DNA of 26,504 nt, taken from positions 1-26,504 of the forward strand of contig CAAHEQ010000050.1 in assembly GCA_900772625.1 (NCBI GenBank). The letters run 5' to 3'. Source of the DNA: Alphaproteobacteria bacterium. Lineage in GTDB: Bacteria; Pseudomonadota; Alphaproteobacteria; CAAHEQ01; UBA3637. Under the pieces are notes generated by a model. The model did no database searches. It was given only the letters and a program-made list of their open reading frames with translations, and was not told the DNA's origin. This document shows positions 15,673-23,711 of the stretch, piece after piece; position 1 is the stretch's first letter; every line of letters starts with the position of its first letter. A program made the position numbers and the translations under genes.

Positions 15673-15690
15673 CAGGGAAAGGCAAAACAA

Positions 15691-16092
15691 ATGACAAAAA
15701 CAAAAAGACTTTTCAGCTTGTGCTTGTTGCTCCTAGTCGCTGCCTGTTCGGGAAAAGGTCAGTCTATTTTCTATTGGGAAAAGGAAGGCGTTGGCCCAAC
15801 GTGGTTTGCAAAAGAACACAACGAGTGCTTGGCGGCGGCAGATATTTGGCCGTGGCAAATGCCTACGTGGCCACCAGGAACTGCCAGAATGCCAGAATTG
15901 CGTTTTGATAACGATGCTGACAACGGTATTTGGGCGAACTTTGTGCCGTATCCAGGGGCTCAGCCTGTTTATGTAAACTCGCTTGTCAATGATGGCACGA
16001 TGTCGCCGTCCAGATATAAAAGCTGTATGCTCAAAAAAGGCTATAAAGAGCGTCAACCGTCTGTTGTGCGCCGTCAAGTTTTGCCTGAATAA
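15691..16092 (+). CDS. Small hypothetical lipoprotein
   Basis: A 133-residue exported lipoprotein that I do not recognise. The N-terminus is basic, then hydrophobic, ending in the lipobox LVAAC with the lipidated C19. The mature part is about 115 residues and rich in tryptophan and proline (PWQMPTWPPGTARMPELRF). It carries NECLAAADIWPW near 41-52 and a C-terminal YKSCMLKKGYKER that looks like the short Cys-containing helix of many small alphaproteobacterial lipoproteins. Serine follows the lipidated cysteine, so outer-membrane sorting is expected by the usual rule. It sits 18 bases after the GST gene, with AGGGAAAGG before its ATG, and next to a GT4 gene. A role in the envelope is likely, but unproven. 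Confidence 0.85.
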   Translation: MTKTKRLFSLCLLLLVAACSGKGQSIFYWEKEGVGPTWFAKEHNECLAAADIWPWQMPTWPPGTARMPELRFDNDADNGIWANFVPYPGAQPVYVNSLVNDGTMSPSRYKSCMLKKGYKERQPSVVRRQVLPE

Positions 16093-16103
16093 AAAGGTGT
16101 CAG

Positions 16104-17249
16104 ATGAAAGTAATGCAAGTATTGCCTGCGATGCAGGGCGGTGGTGTGGAGCGTGGAACGGTCGAAATTGCAACGGCTCTGAGTGCAAAGAACATCGATA
16201 ATGTGGTTGTGTCCGCAGGTGGCAGATTAGTGCCCGAGCTGGATAAAATCGGCGTCAAGCATATCACGCTGGACGTGGGATCGAAAAATCCGCTCAAGTT
16301 TGTTCGCAACATTTTTGCGCTCAGACGAATTATCCGCGATGAAAAAGTGACAATCGTTCACGCCAGATCGCGCGTACCTGCGTGGGTGGCGCATTTCGCG
16401 CTGAAAAAAAGCAAAGATGTGCACTTTATTACGACTTTTCACGGGCGGTATGGCACAAAGCCTGCATGGCTTAAGATCCCCTATAACCGCGTTATGGTCA
16501 GCGGCGATTTGGTGATTTCGATTTCGAACTTTATCTCAAAGCACATTCTTTCGACTTATCACATTCCCGAAGACAAAATCCGTCTTGTGTATCGGGGGGC
16601 TGATGTGGACAAGTTTAATGCGGCGTCTGTTTCTGTGCACCAAATCGAAGATATGATTGCCGATTGGCAACTGCCTGTTGATAAAACAGTCATTTTAATG
16701 CCTGGTCGATTGTCGCGCCAAAAAGGCCACTTGGTGGTGTTGGAGGCTTTGCAAAAAATGCGCCACAAAGATGTCGTGTGTGTGTTTGTGGGCTCTGATC
16801 ACGGTAAGGGCGAATATCGCAAAGAATTGCAAAGCAAAATTGACGCTTTAGATGACAAAACAACCGTGCTTTTAAAAGAACATTGCAACAATATGCCAAT
16901 CGCGTATATGATGAGCGACATTGTGCTGTCTGCCTCGCTTTATCCAGAGGCGTTTGGGCGCACAATTCCTGAAGCGCAAAGTATGGGACGCATCGTGGTT
17001 GGGACTAATCACGGCGGCGCTACCGAGACGATTCAAGACGGCAAAACGGGCTTTTTAGTGCCAGTTGGGGACGCTGATGCACTGGCGCACAAGTTGGATG
17101 AAATCATCGATATGCCGCTTGAGGCGCGCCAAAAAATAGCCAGCGCAGCAATCGAATCGGTGCGTGAAAACTTTTCGATTCAAAAAATGTGTGATAAGAC
17201 GTTGGCGATTTATCGCGGTTTAAGTTCGATGAAGAAAGGCAACAAATGA
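16104..17249 (+). CDS. GT4-family glycosyltransferase
   Basis: A 381-residue GT-B fold enzyme. The N-terminal acceptor domain shows the glycine-rich GGGVERGTVEIA (12-23). The donor domain shows PGRLSRQKGH (about 197-206) and the EX7E retaining-enzyme motif with E282 and E290 in EAFGRTIPE, followed by THGGATETI and GKTGFLVP. It is probably a cytosolic or membrane-associated enzyme adding a sugar to a lipid-linked glycan. Position after lpxB and a lipoprotein suggests LPS core or another surface glycan, but sugar and acceptor cannot be read. The stop overlaps the prmA start (ATGA). Confidence 0.93.
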   Translation: MKVMQVLPAMQGGGVERGTVEIATALSAKNIDNVVVSAGGRLVPELDKIGVKHITLDVGSKNPLKFVRNIFALRRIIRDEKVTIVHARSRVPAWVAHFALKKSKDVHFITTFHGRYGTKPAWLKIPYNRVMVSGDLVISISNFISKHILSTYHIPEDKIRLVYRGADVDKFNAASVSVHQIEDMIADWQLPVDKTVILMPGRLSRQKGHLVVLEALQKMRHKDVVCVFVGSDHGKGEYRKELQSKIDALDDKTTVLLKEHCNNMPIAYMMSDIVLSASLYPEAFGRTIPEAQSMGRIVVGTNHGGATETIQDGKTGFLVPVGDADALAHKLDEIIDMPLEARQKIASAAIESVRENFSIQKMCDKTLAIYRGLSSMKKGNK

Positions 17250-18136
17250 GTGAGACCTCCCTGCATCAATTTCAAATGACGTTTATTGTGCCCGAAAAAG
17301 TCGTGCCCGTGTTTGACGGCGCTTTTGAGGAAGTTTCGGCGGCCGTCATGGACTCGCTGATTGAGCAAGGTGCACACAAAAACGACTGGCGCATTGATGT
17401 TATTTTTAATGAAAAGCCTGATGAAGCGATGTTGCAACGTGTGCTTATGAGCGCAGCCGAAGAAGCGAAAATTGCCACGCCAGACTATGAATTACACGAG
17501 TTGCCTCAAAAGAATTGGCTTAAAGAAAACTTGATGAAGTTTCCGCCGCTCGATTTTGGCAGATACTTTATTTATGGCTCGCACATAGAGCACCCTCAAA
17601 TCCCTGAAGGTAAAATCCCGCTTTTAATCGATGCTGCAACGGCTTTTGGTTCGGGCGAGCACGCGACCACGCAAGGTTGCTTGATGGCATTTGAAGATGC
17701 GATTAAAATGCGCCCGATTTCATCGATTTTGGATATGGGTTGTGGCTCGGGCATTTTATCGATGGCAGCAGCTAAAGTGCTGGGTGAGGGCGTGGCAATA
17801 GACGCAGTTGATATTGATCCAGAGTCGGTTATTGTCACAAAGAAAAATATTCAAATCAACAACGTGAGCCAGAATATCAACGTTTTCCAAAGCGCGGGGT
17901 ATGAGAATGTGACGGGCACATATGATTTAATTTTTGCTAACATTTTGGCGCGCCCGCTGATGGATATGGCCGAGGATTTATATCAACATTTAAACAAAGG
18001 TGGCCTTGCGATTTTATCGGGCTTTTTAAATCATCAAAAAGCGTGGGTGCTCAAAGCGCACACAAAGGCGGGACTTAGCACGCTTAAGGACTACAAAGTC
18101 AGAGAATGGAGTACGGCGATTGTTAAAAGAGATTAG
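17246..18136 (+). CDS. prmA: Ribosomal protein L11 methyltransferase
   Basis: S-adenosylmethionine-dependent enzyme that methylates L11 at several amino groups. The 296-residue protein has an N-terminal substrate-recognition domain (about 1-100), a linker with FGSGEHATTQGCL (about 133-145), motif I at D163-M-G-C-G-S-G, and the NILARPL motif near 232. The FGSGEH(x)TT segment is diagnostic for PrmA. It overlaps the GT4 gene by four bases and the aminopeptidase gene by 17 bases. Confidence 0.96.
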   Translation: MSETSLHQFQMTFIVPEKVVPVFDGAFEEVSAAVMDSLIEQGAHKNDWRIDVIFNEKPDEAMLQRVLMSAAEEAKIATPDYELHELPQKNWLKENLMKFPPLDFGRYFIYGSHIEHPQIPEGKIPLLIDAATAFGSGEHATTQGCLMAFEDAIKMRPISSILDMGCGSGILSMAAAKVLGEGVAIDAVDIDPESVIVTKKNIQINNVSQNINVFQSAGYENVTGTYDLIFANILARPLMDMAEDLYQHLNKGGLAILSGFLNHQKAWVLKAHTKAGLSTLKDYKVREWSTAIVKRD

Positions 18137-19814
18137 GGCTTTTTTGCGGCGCATTGGCGCAAACGCACTCATTTTACCGCACAACGATTCGTATTTTAAC
18201 GACCAGTTGCGTCCAGAAGATGAGCGCCTTGCCTATGTGACGGGATTTACAGGCTCGGCGGGTGTTGCGATTATCACGCCGCGCCAAGCAGTTTTGTTTG
18301 TGGACGGTCGTTATACTGAGCAAGCCAAAAAGCAAACAAAGTTCAAAGTCCTGCAAGTGCCGCGTCAAGCAACCGTTTCCGATTGGTTGATGCGTTTCTT
18401 GCGTCCGAATTATATTGTGGCGTACGACCCGTGGCAAGTCAGTGTGGCACAGCTCGATAAATGGGCGGAGTTGTTCACCAAACGCGGTGCGCGCTTGATG
18501 CCGACCGCCTCTAACCCAATTGATAAGTTTTGGCTGACGCGCCCTGTGCCAAAGCCGATTAAAATTTATGATTATCCTGTGCAATTTTCGGGCAAAACAA
18601 CCACGCAAAAGCTTGCTTTGCGCCGCCGCTTTTTCAAGCAAAACGACATAGACGCGTTTGTTTTGACAAATGCAGATACAGTGTCGTGGCTTTTAAATAA
18701 GCGCAGCGATGCAGTGATGTTTAACCCTGTGTATTTGGACAGGCTTTTGATTTACCCCAAAGGCAAGCCCGTTTCTTTTAATGAAAAGACTTTAACAGAC
18801 TTGAAAGGCAAAGTGGTTGGCATAGACGTTTATGAAACGCCCGTTAAAATCAAGCAAATGTTGATTGAAGCAGGAGCATCTTTGCATTATGTTCGCAATC
18901 CGTTTGCGCTTGCGCAATCGATTAAAAACAACATAGAAGTGACAGGAATACAAACGGCTGCGATATTGGACAGCATTGCTGTGTGCCGCCATTTAGCGTG
19001 GTTGCAAGGCCAAGTGAAAGATCATAATGAATATGATATTTGCGCCCATTTGGAACAGCTCAGACAGCAAAATCCTGCCTATGTATGCAACAGCTTTGCG
19101 GACATTTCTGCGGTTGGAAAAAATGCCGCTCTGCCTCATTATCAAGCCTCCAGCACGATGCATACAAAGCTGAGCAAAGCACCGATTTACTTGCTGGATA
19201 CGGGTGGGCAGTATTTGTACGGCACGACTGATATGACGCGCACCGTTGCAACGGGCGAAGTATCGGCATTAATGAAGCGCCGCTATACACAAGTGCTGAA
19301 AGGTCACATAGCTTTGGCGCGGGCCAGCTTTCCTGCGGGCATCAGCGGGGCAAACTTGGACGTTCTTGCGCGCCAGTTTTTATGGGCGGAAGGGCTTGAT
19401 TTTGATCACGGAACAGGTCATGGTATTGGGTGTTTTTTGAATGTTCACGAAGCGCCACCTTCAATCAGCCCCTATGCACGCGAGGCGCTGCAAGAAAATA
19501 TGATTATTTCGAACGAGCCAGGTTTTTATGCCGCGGGCAAGTTCGGGATTCGTATTGAAAATATGATGAGAGTTGTGAGAGATAAAAGTAAAAAAGGTCG
19601 TTTTTTAAAGTTCGAAACATTGACATTTGTGCCATTTTGTGATGAACTGATTGAAAGAGAATTATTAACACAAGAAGAACAAGAATGGATAGCTGCGTAT
19701 TATGTTCAGATTTTGCGCGCTGTTTATTCTAAGGTAGAAAGAGAAACACAACTATGGTTGACACAACAGATGAAGCGCTGGATCAAGGTCGAAAAAGTCA
19801 TTTCGACTTGCTGA
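18120..19814 (+). CDS. Aminopeptidase P-type Xaa-Pro peptidase (M24B)
   Basis: Removes an N-terminal residue that precedes proline; cytosolic and dimetal-dependent. The 564-residue protein is of the long three-domain type: two creatinase-like N-terminal domains (about 1-150 and 155-315) and a catalytic pita-bread domain (about 325-545). The metal ligands all appear present: D360 and D371 (LDTGGQYLYGTTD), H434 in HGTGHGIG, E466 in NEPGFY and E480 in IRIEN. It starts at a TTG (18120), with GGAG eight bases before. No ATG precedes the conserved N-terminal block, so TTG is accepted. The start overlaps prmA by 17 bases. The last ten or so residues are basic and poorly conserved in look, and overlap the next reading frame. 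Confidence 0.93.
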   Translation: MLKEIRAFLRRIGANALILPHNDSYFNDQLRPEDERLAYVTGFTGSAGVAIITPRQAVLFVDGRYTEQAKKQTKFKVLQVPRQATVSDWLMRFLRPNYIVAYDPWQVSVAQLDKWAELFTKRGARLMPTASNPIDKFWLTRPVPKPIKIYDYPVQFSGKTTTQKLALRRRFFKQNDIDAFVLTNADTVSWLLNKRSDAVMFNPVYLDRLLIYPKGKPVSFNEKTLTDLKGKVVGIDVYETPVKIKQMLIEAGASLHYVRNPFALAQSIKNNIEVTGIQTAAILDSIAVCRHLAWLQGQVKDHNEYDICAHLEQLRQQNPAYVCNSFADISAVGKNAALPHYQASSTMHTKLSKAPIYLLDTGGQYLYGTTDMTRTVATGEVSALMKRRYTQVLKGHIALARASFPAGISGANLDVLARQFLWAEGLDFDHGTGHGIGCFLNVHEAPPSISPYAREALQENMIISNEPGFYAAGKFGIRIENMMRVVRDKSKKGRFLKFETLTFVPFCDELIERELLTQEEQEWIAAYYVQILRAVYSKVERETQLWLTQQMKRWIKVEKVISTC

Positions 19815-20065
19815 TGAATGCGGCGGGCGAAATGATGATTGCGTTCAAAGCGCTGATGGGTAAGCCCGAAAATCCAAAGTTTATTTTTGATGGCCGACAT
19901 TCGGGGCTTTTGATTAAAAATCCAAAGAGCAAAGCCGAAAACTTTCAGCCTATTCCACAGGAAGCAAAGGACGCCTTGAATAAAGCCGATGAAATCTTAT
20001 GCATAGAAGTGCAAAACGAAAAAATCGTGGCGCAATATATGGCATCAGTGGAGTTGAGGAAATAA
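19754..20065 (+). CDS. Small hypothetical protein between aminopeptidase and smpB
   Basis: A 103-residue protein that I do not recognise, with no export signal. It has a helix around 15-37 (FDLLMNAAGEMMIAFKALMG), then a strand-like stretch with IFDGRHSGLLIKNP and a helical tail with EAKDALNKADEILCIEV. The start is uncertain. The ATG at 19754 makes it overlap the aminopeptidase by 61 bases in another frame. The ATG at 19814 overlaps only the stop (TGATG), giving 83 residues. Neither has a strong ribosome site, so coupling is likely. The gap to smpB is four bases, which supports a real gene. Confidence 0.65.
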   Translation: MVDTTDEALDQGRKSHFDLLMNAAGEMMIAFKALMGKPENPKFIFDGRHSGLLIKNPKSKAENFQPIPQEAKDALNKADEILCIEVQNEKIVAQYMASVELRK

Positions 20066-20069
20066 AAAT

Positions 20070-20549
20070 ATGGCCGAACGACATTCTATGATTAACACGG
20101 GTACGATTTGCCAAAATCGCAAGGCGCGGTTTTCCTATACAATCATTGAAACGCTGGAAGCGGGCATTGTGCTTGAAGGCTCGGAAGTCAAATCATTGCG
20201 TATGGGTATGGCGAACATTGGTGAAGCCTATGCCACGCAAAAGGACGGCGAGCTTTACTTAAACAACGCCTTGATTACGTGCAGCGGTATTTCTGGGCAC
20301 TTTAAGCATATAGAGGGACGTCCGCGCAAGCTGTTGCTCCACAAAAAAGAAGTGGCCAAACTGTCGGGCTTGATGGCGCGCAAAGGCTATACTATCGTGC
20401 CGCTGGAAATGTTCTTTAACGCGCGGGGCATTGCAAAGGTTAAGCTGGGGCTGGCTGTTGGTAAGAATGCGGCGGACAAACGTGAAACAGAAAAGCAACG
20501 CCAATGGAACAAAGAAAAACAACGCATTTTAAATTATAAAAACAGATAA
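20070..20549 (+). CDS. smpB: SsrA-binding protein SmpB
   Basis: Binds tmRNA and delivers it to stalled ribosomes for trans-translation. The 159-residue protein has the OB-fold core: NRKARFSYTIIETLEAGIVL, GSEVKSLRMGMANIGEAYA, then the HxxxxxRPRKLLLHKKE segment and TIVPLEMFFN. The basic C-terminal tail (KRETEKQRQWNKEKQRIL) enters the decoding centre. Length is normal. The tmRNA gene itself is not in the window. rnhB follows after 14 bases. Confidence 0.97.
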   Translation: MAERHSMINTGTICQNRKARFSYTIIETLEAGIVLEGSEVKSLRMGMANIGEAYATQKDGELYLNNALITCSGISGHFKHIEGRPRKLLLHKKEVAKLSGLMARKGYTIVPLEMFFNARGIAKVKLGLAVGKNAADKRETEKQRQWNKEKQRILNYKNR

Positions 20550-20563
20550 GGGCGCATTTGATT

Positions 20564-21190
20564 ATGCCAAACTTTGATTTTGAACGAAAGTATCACGGCG
20601 TTATCGTGGGCACTGATGAAGCGGGCAGAGGCCCTTGGGTTGGGCCTGTGGTTGCTGCGGCGGTGTGCTTTTTAAACCTTGAAATCCCTCAGCAGCTGGC
20701 ATCGCTTTTGGACGATTCAAAAAAGCTGTCGGCCAAAAAACGTGAAAAATTGTTCGATATGATACATGCCTCTAACGCAATTGTTGGTGTGGGGCAAGCT
20801 TCGGCCGAGGAGATTGATCAAATCAACATTTTGCAAGCCTCTTTTTTGGCGATGCATCGCGCAATCGAGCAAGTCGAAAGCAAGGCAGGCCAAATTGACG
20901 CTGTCCTGATTGACGGCAACCGATTGCCAAAAGATTGGGCGTGGCCCTGTGAAGCAATTATCGGCGGAGACGGGCGCAGCTTGTCGATTGCGGCAGCGTC
21001 TATTATTGCTAAAGTGACGCGGGATCGCCTGATGTGCGTGTTGGCCGAAGAATATCCCGCTTATGGTTGGGACAAAAATGCGGGCTATGGCACTGCGGCG
21101 CACATTGAAGCGTTGCAAAAGTTTGGAGTCACGCCATATCATCGCAAATCATATGCGCCAATTGCTAGATTGCTGGCGGCAAGCAAATAA
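20564..21190 (+). CDS. rnhB: Ribonuclease HII
   Basis: Cleaves RNA in RNA-DNA hybrids and starts removal of misincorporated ribonucleotides. From the ATG at 20564 it has 208 residues. Catalytic motifs are GTDEAGRGPWVGPV (D18 and E19), DSKKLSAKKRE, LIDGNRLP with the third aspartate, and KVTRDRLM with the fourth. GYGTxxHIEALQKFGVTPYHRKSYAP is the usual C-terminal block. A TTG two codons upstream (20558) is also possible, being closer to the AAGGG at about 20549-20552. It is the last gene of the long operon. Confidence 0.95.
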   Translation: MPNFDFERKYHGVIVGTDEAGRGPWVGPVVAAAVCFLNLEIPQQLASLLDDSKKLSAKKREKLFDMIHASNAIVGVGQASAEEIDQINILQASFLAMHRAIEQVESKAGQIDAVLIDGNRLPKDWAWPCEAIIGGDGRSLSIAAASIIAKVTRDRLMCVLAEEYPAYGWDKNAGYGTAAHIEALQKFGVTPYHRKSYAPIARLLAASK

Positions 21191-21307
21191 TCCAAAACTC
21201 CCCGCACCAACTTGGGAGAGGGCATCAAGCAGAAAAGCTTTTCGTGCTTGGCTTGAGGGGCAATCCTCTGGCGCTTAAATCATTTGGTGCTTATAAGTCA
21301 TAAAAAT
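21191..21307. repeat. Palindrome-rich intergenic spacer
   Basis: CTCCCCGCACCA occurs at 21198-21209 and again at 21308-21319, exactly 110 bases apart. Between them are nested inverted repeats. CAAGCA (21226-21231) pairs with TGCTTG (21245-21250) around the near-palindrome GAAAAGCTTTTC. AGAGG (21217-21221) pairs with CCTCT (21265-21269). It looks like a REP-like or MITE-like element, or a structured 3' tail of the rnhB or pheT transcript. No gene is supported here. Confidence 0.45.
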
Positions 21308-21341
21308 CTCCCCGCACCATGGCACGGGGAGTTATTTTTTT
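21308..21341. terminator. Bidirectional terminator between rnhB and pheT
   Basis: CTCCCCG (21308-21314) and CGGGGAG (21325-21331) form a seven-pair, GC-rich stem around a ten-base loop. A T-run follows on the plus strand (TTATTTTTTT), and ATTTTTA follows on the minus strand. It can serve both the envelope operon and pheST. Confidence 0.8.
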
Positions 21342-21350
21342 GTGTTGAGA

Positions 21351-23711
21351 TTAACTTCTCAGCTCGGCGCCCGCGACTTTACCAGCAATGCCGATAATGC
21401 GGCGCGACAGTGATTCAATTTCCTCATCTGTCAAAGTCTTTTCTTTTGGTTGAATGACAACCTCGATAGCGACAGACTTTTTACCCGCAGGGCACTTGTC
21501 ACCTTCGTAAACGTCAAACAAGCGAACGTCAGCGATTAACTCTTTGTCAACGCCCTTGATTGCATTGAGCAACTTAGCAGCTTCAACATTCTTGTCCATC
21601 AAGAACGCAAAGTCACGCGACAAAGGCATCAACGCCGATACATGCAAGGCTTTGTTTTTCGCTCTTGCCTTAACGGGTGGCAACTTGTCCAGCAAAATCT
21701 CGCACGCGACTGTAGGCTCTTTAATGCCGAACGTCTTTAAGATGCTCGGGTGGATTTCGCCAAAGTAAGCCAGCACGGTTTTGCCAAGGCACAATGCACC
21801 GCTTCTGCCTGGGTGATAGTAATCAGGCGCATTGCGGAAAACTTGCAAGCTTTGGACAGGTGCATCAACGCTTGCCAGTGCGGCGTAAGCGTCTGCTTTC
21901 GCGTCAAAGACGTCTACAGAACGTGGCGATTGAGCCCAATGTCTGGGACCCGTTTTTCCAGAACGTACAGCACAGGCAACCATTTCCTGCTCGAAAGGTT
22001 TGCTGCCAAAGAACTGAGGGCCGACTTCGAAAATCTGTACATCAGCAATACCGCGCGCGGCGTTGCGTGCTGTCGCAGACAATAAGTTAGGCACTAAACT
22101 TGGGCGCATTTCATCCAAATCGGACGCGATTGGGTTGGCAATTTTAATGCCTTTCGAACCAAAGAGCTTTGCCAGCTTGCTGTCCATAAACGACCATGTA
22201 ATCGCTTGGCACAAACCTTGCGCAGCCAAAGTGCGGCGTACAGTGTACTCGCGGCGTTGGTGAGGCAGCAAAATGCCTGTCACAGGACTGTCTGCGTGCA
22301 ACGTTAACGTTGGCAAGTTTTCATATCCGTAAATACGCGCAACTTCTTCAACCAAATCGGCCGACATCGTGACATCATTCGCGCGCCACGATGGCACAGA
22401 GACTTTGGCATCGTCGACTTTAAAGCCCAAAGTCGTTAAAATCTCGGTCACTCTTTCGGGCACAATTTCCATACCCGTTAAGCGCTTAATTTCGCTATAA
22501 TTAAAATCGATTGTGCGCGCTGTGTTCGGAACTGTGCCTGCAATGACTATTTCGGACGCCTCACCTCCACACAAATCCAAAATCATCTTGGTTGCGTTGT
22601 GGTTGACTTGAATGCACGAGCCCGCATCTACGCCACGTTCGAAACGCATTTTGGAATCGGATTCCGCATTGAGCTTGCGGGAAGTCGTTGCAATCGACAT
22701 CGGTGCAAAATAGGCTGCTTCCAAGACCACGTTGACGGTATTTTTGTCACAGCCTGTAGGTGTGCCACCCATAACGCCAGCAATGGATTGCGCGCCTTTG
22801 TCATCGGCAACTACGATCATCGAGCTGTCCAAAGTATAGACTTTTTCGTCTAGCGCGTCCAGTTTTTCGCCGTCTTTAGCAGGGCGCACAACAAGGTTGC
22901 CCGTCAGTTTGTCCGCATCAAATACGTGCAATGGGTGATCTTCGGCAATGTTAAAATAGTTCGTAATATCCACCAGCGCTGAAATCGGACGCAAGCCAAC
23001 AGAGAGCAATTTTTGCTTTAACCATTCAGGGCTTTGGACGTTCTTGACGCCTTTGATATAACGGATTGTGAACAAAGGACAATCAGGTGTTTGAGTTGTC
23101 ACGCTGATGGGGGATTTGAACGATCCCGCGATTGGGGCTGCGTCTGTTTGTTTCAGGCGACCCAATCCAGCGGCAGCTAAGTCACGAGCAATGCCATTGA
23201 CGCCAAAGCAATCGCCGCGGTTCGGAGTGACGTTGACATCAAACACGACATCAGGCTTTAACACGTCCACCAAAGACGCACCCACAGGCGCATCAGCGGC
23301 AAGCTCGATAATGCCAGTATGATCCTCACCCAAACAAAGCTCGTCTTCGGCGCACATCATACCGCAACTTTCTACGCCACGGATAACACCTTTTTCCAAG
23401 CGTTCGTTGAACTTTGGAATCACAACGCCAGGCAAAGCCAATACGCTCTTTAGTCCAACGCGCACATTGGGCGCACCGCAAACGATTTGCAAAGACTCTT
23501 TGCCAGTCCACACGGACAAAATGTGCAAGCGGTCTGCATTGGGGTGTTGCTCGACCGTTTTAATCTCGGCCACAATAAAGTCCTTTAACGCGCTGGCGTT
23601 GTCGATAACTTCTTCAACTTCCAGCCCGATTTTAGTCAGCGTCTTGGAAATCTCGTCCACGGACGCCGTTGTTTCAAGGTAATCTTTTAACCACGATAAA
23701 CTGAATTTCAT
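21351..23711 (-). CDS. pheT: Phenylalanine-tRNA ligase beta subunit
   Basis: Beta subunit of the alpha2-beta2 enzyme that charges tRNA-Phe, whose gene is also in this window. The 786-residue protein has the N-terminal EMAP-like tRNA-binding fold (about 40-150, HPNADRLHIL and IVCGAPNV), the B3/4 editing domain (about 215-370), the B5 DNA-binding-like domain (about 405-475), the catalytic-like fold, and the C-terminal FDX-ACB anticodon-binding domain (about 695-785, SRDFAFLMD). Length is normal. Its ATG overlaps the pheS stop as ATGA. Confidence 0.97.
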   Translation of the reverse strand: MKFSLSWLKDYLETTASVDEISKTLTKIGLEVEEVIDNASALKDFIVAEIKTVEQHPNADRLHILSVWTGKESLQIVCGAPNVRVGLKSVLALPGVVIPKFNERLEKGVIRGVESCGMMCAEDELCLGEDHTGIIELAADAPVGASLVDVLKPDVVFDVNVTPNRGDCFGVNGIARDLAAAGLGRLKQTDAAPIAGSFKSPISVTTQTPDCPLFTIRYIKGVKNVQSPEWLKQKLLSVGLRPISALVDITNYFNIAEDHPLHVFDADKLTGNLVVRPAKDGEKLDALDEKVYTLDSSMIVVADDKGAQSIAGVMGGTPTGCDKNTVNVVLEAAYFAPMSIATTSRKLNAESDSKMRFERGVDAGSCIQVNHNATKMILDLCGGEASEIVIAGTVPNTARTIDFNYSEIKRLTGMEIVPERVTEILTTLGFKVDDAKVSVPSWRANDVTMSADLVEEVARIYGYENLPTLTLHADSPVTGILLPHQRREYTVRRTLAAQGLCQAITWSFMDSKLAKLFGSKGIKIANPIASDLDEMRPSLVPNLLSATARNAARGIADVQIFEVGPQFFGSKPFEQEMVACAVRSGKTGPRHWAQSPRSVDVFDAKADAYAALASVDAPVQSLQVFRNAPDYYHPGRSGALCLGKTVLAYFGEIHPSILKTFGIKEPTVACEILLDKLPPVKARAKNKALHVSALMPLSRDFAFLMDKNVEAAKLLNAIKGVDKELIADVRLFDVYEGDKCPAGKKSVAIEVVIQPKEKTLTDEEIESLSRRIIGIAGKVAGAELRS

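Noticed and set aside
19740..19830. Frameshift joining the aminopeptidase and the next small frame
   Set aside because: The aminopeptidase already has its full catalytic domain and usual C-terminal segment in one frame, and the small frame does not resemble a continuation of M24.
21063..21278. A 71-residue frame crossing the rnhB end into the spacer
   Set aside because: It is out of frame with rnhB, has no ribosome site, and its tail only reads through the palindromic spacer.
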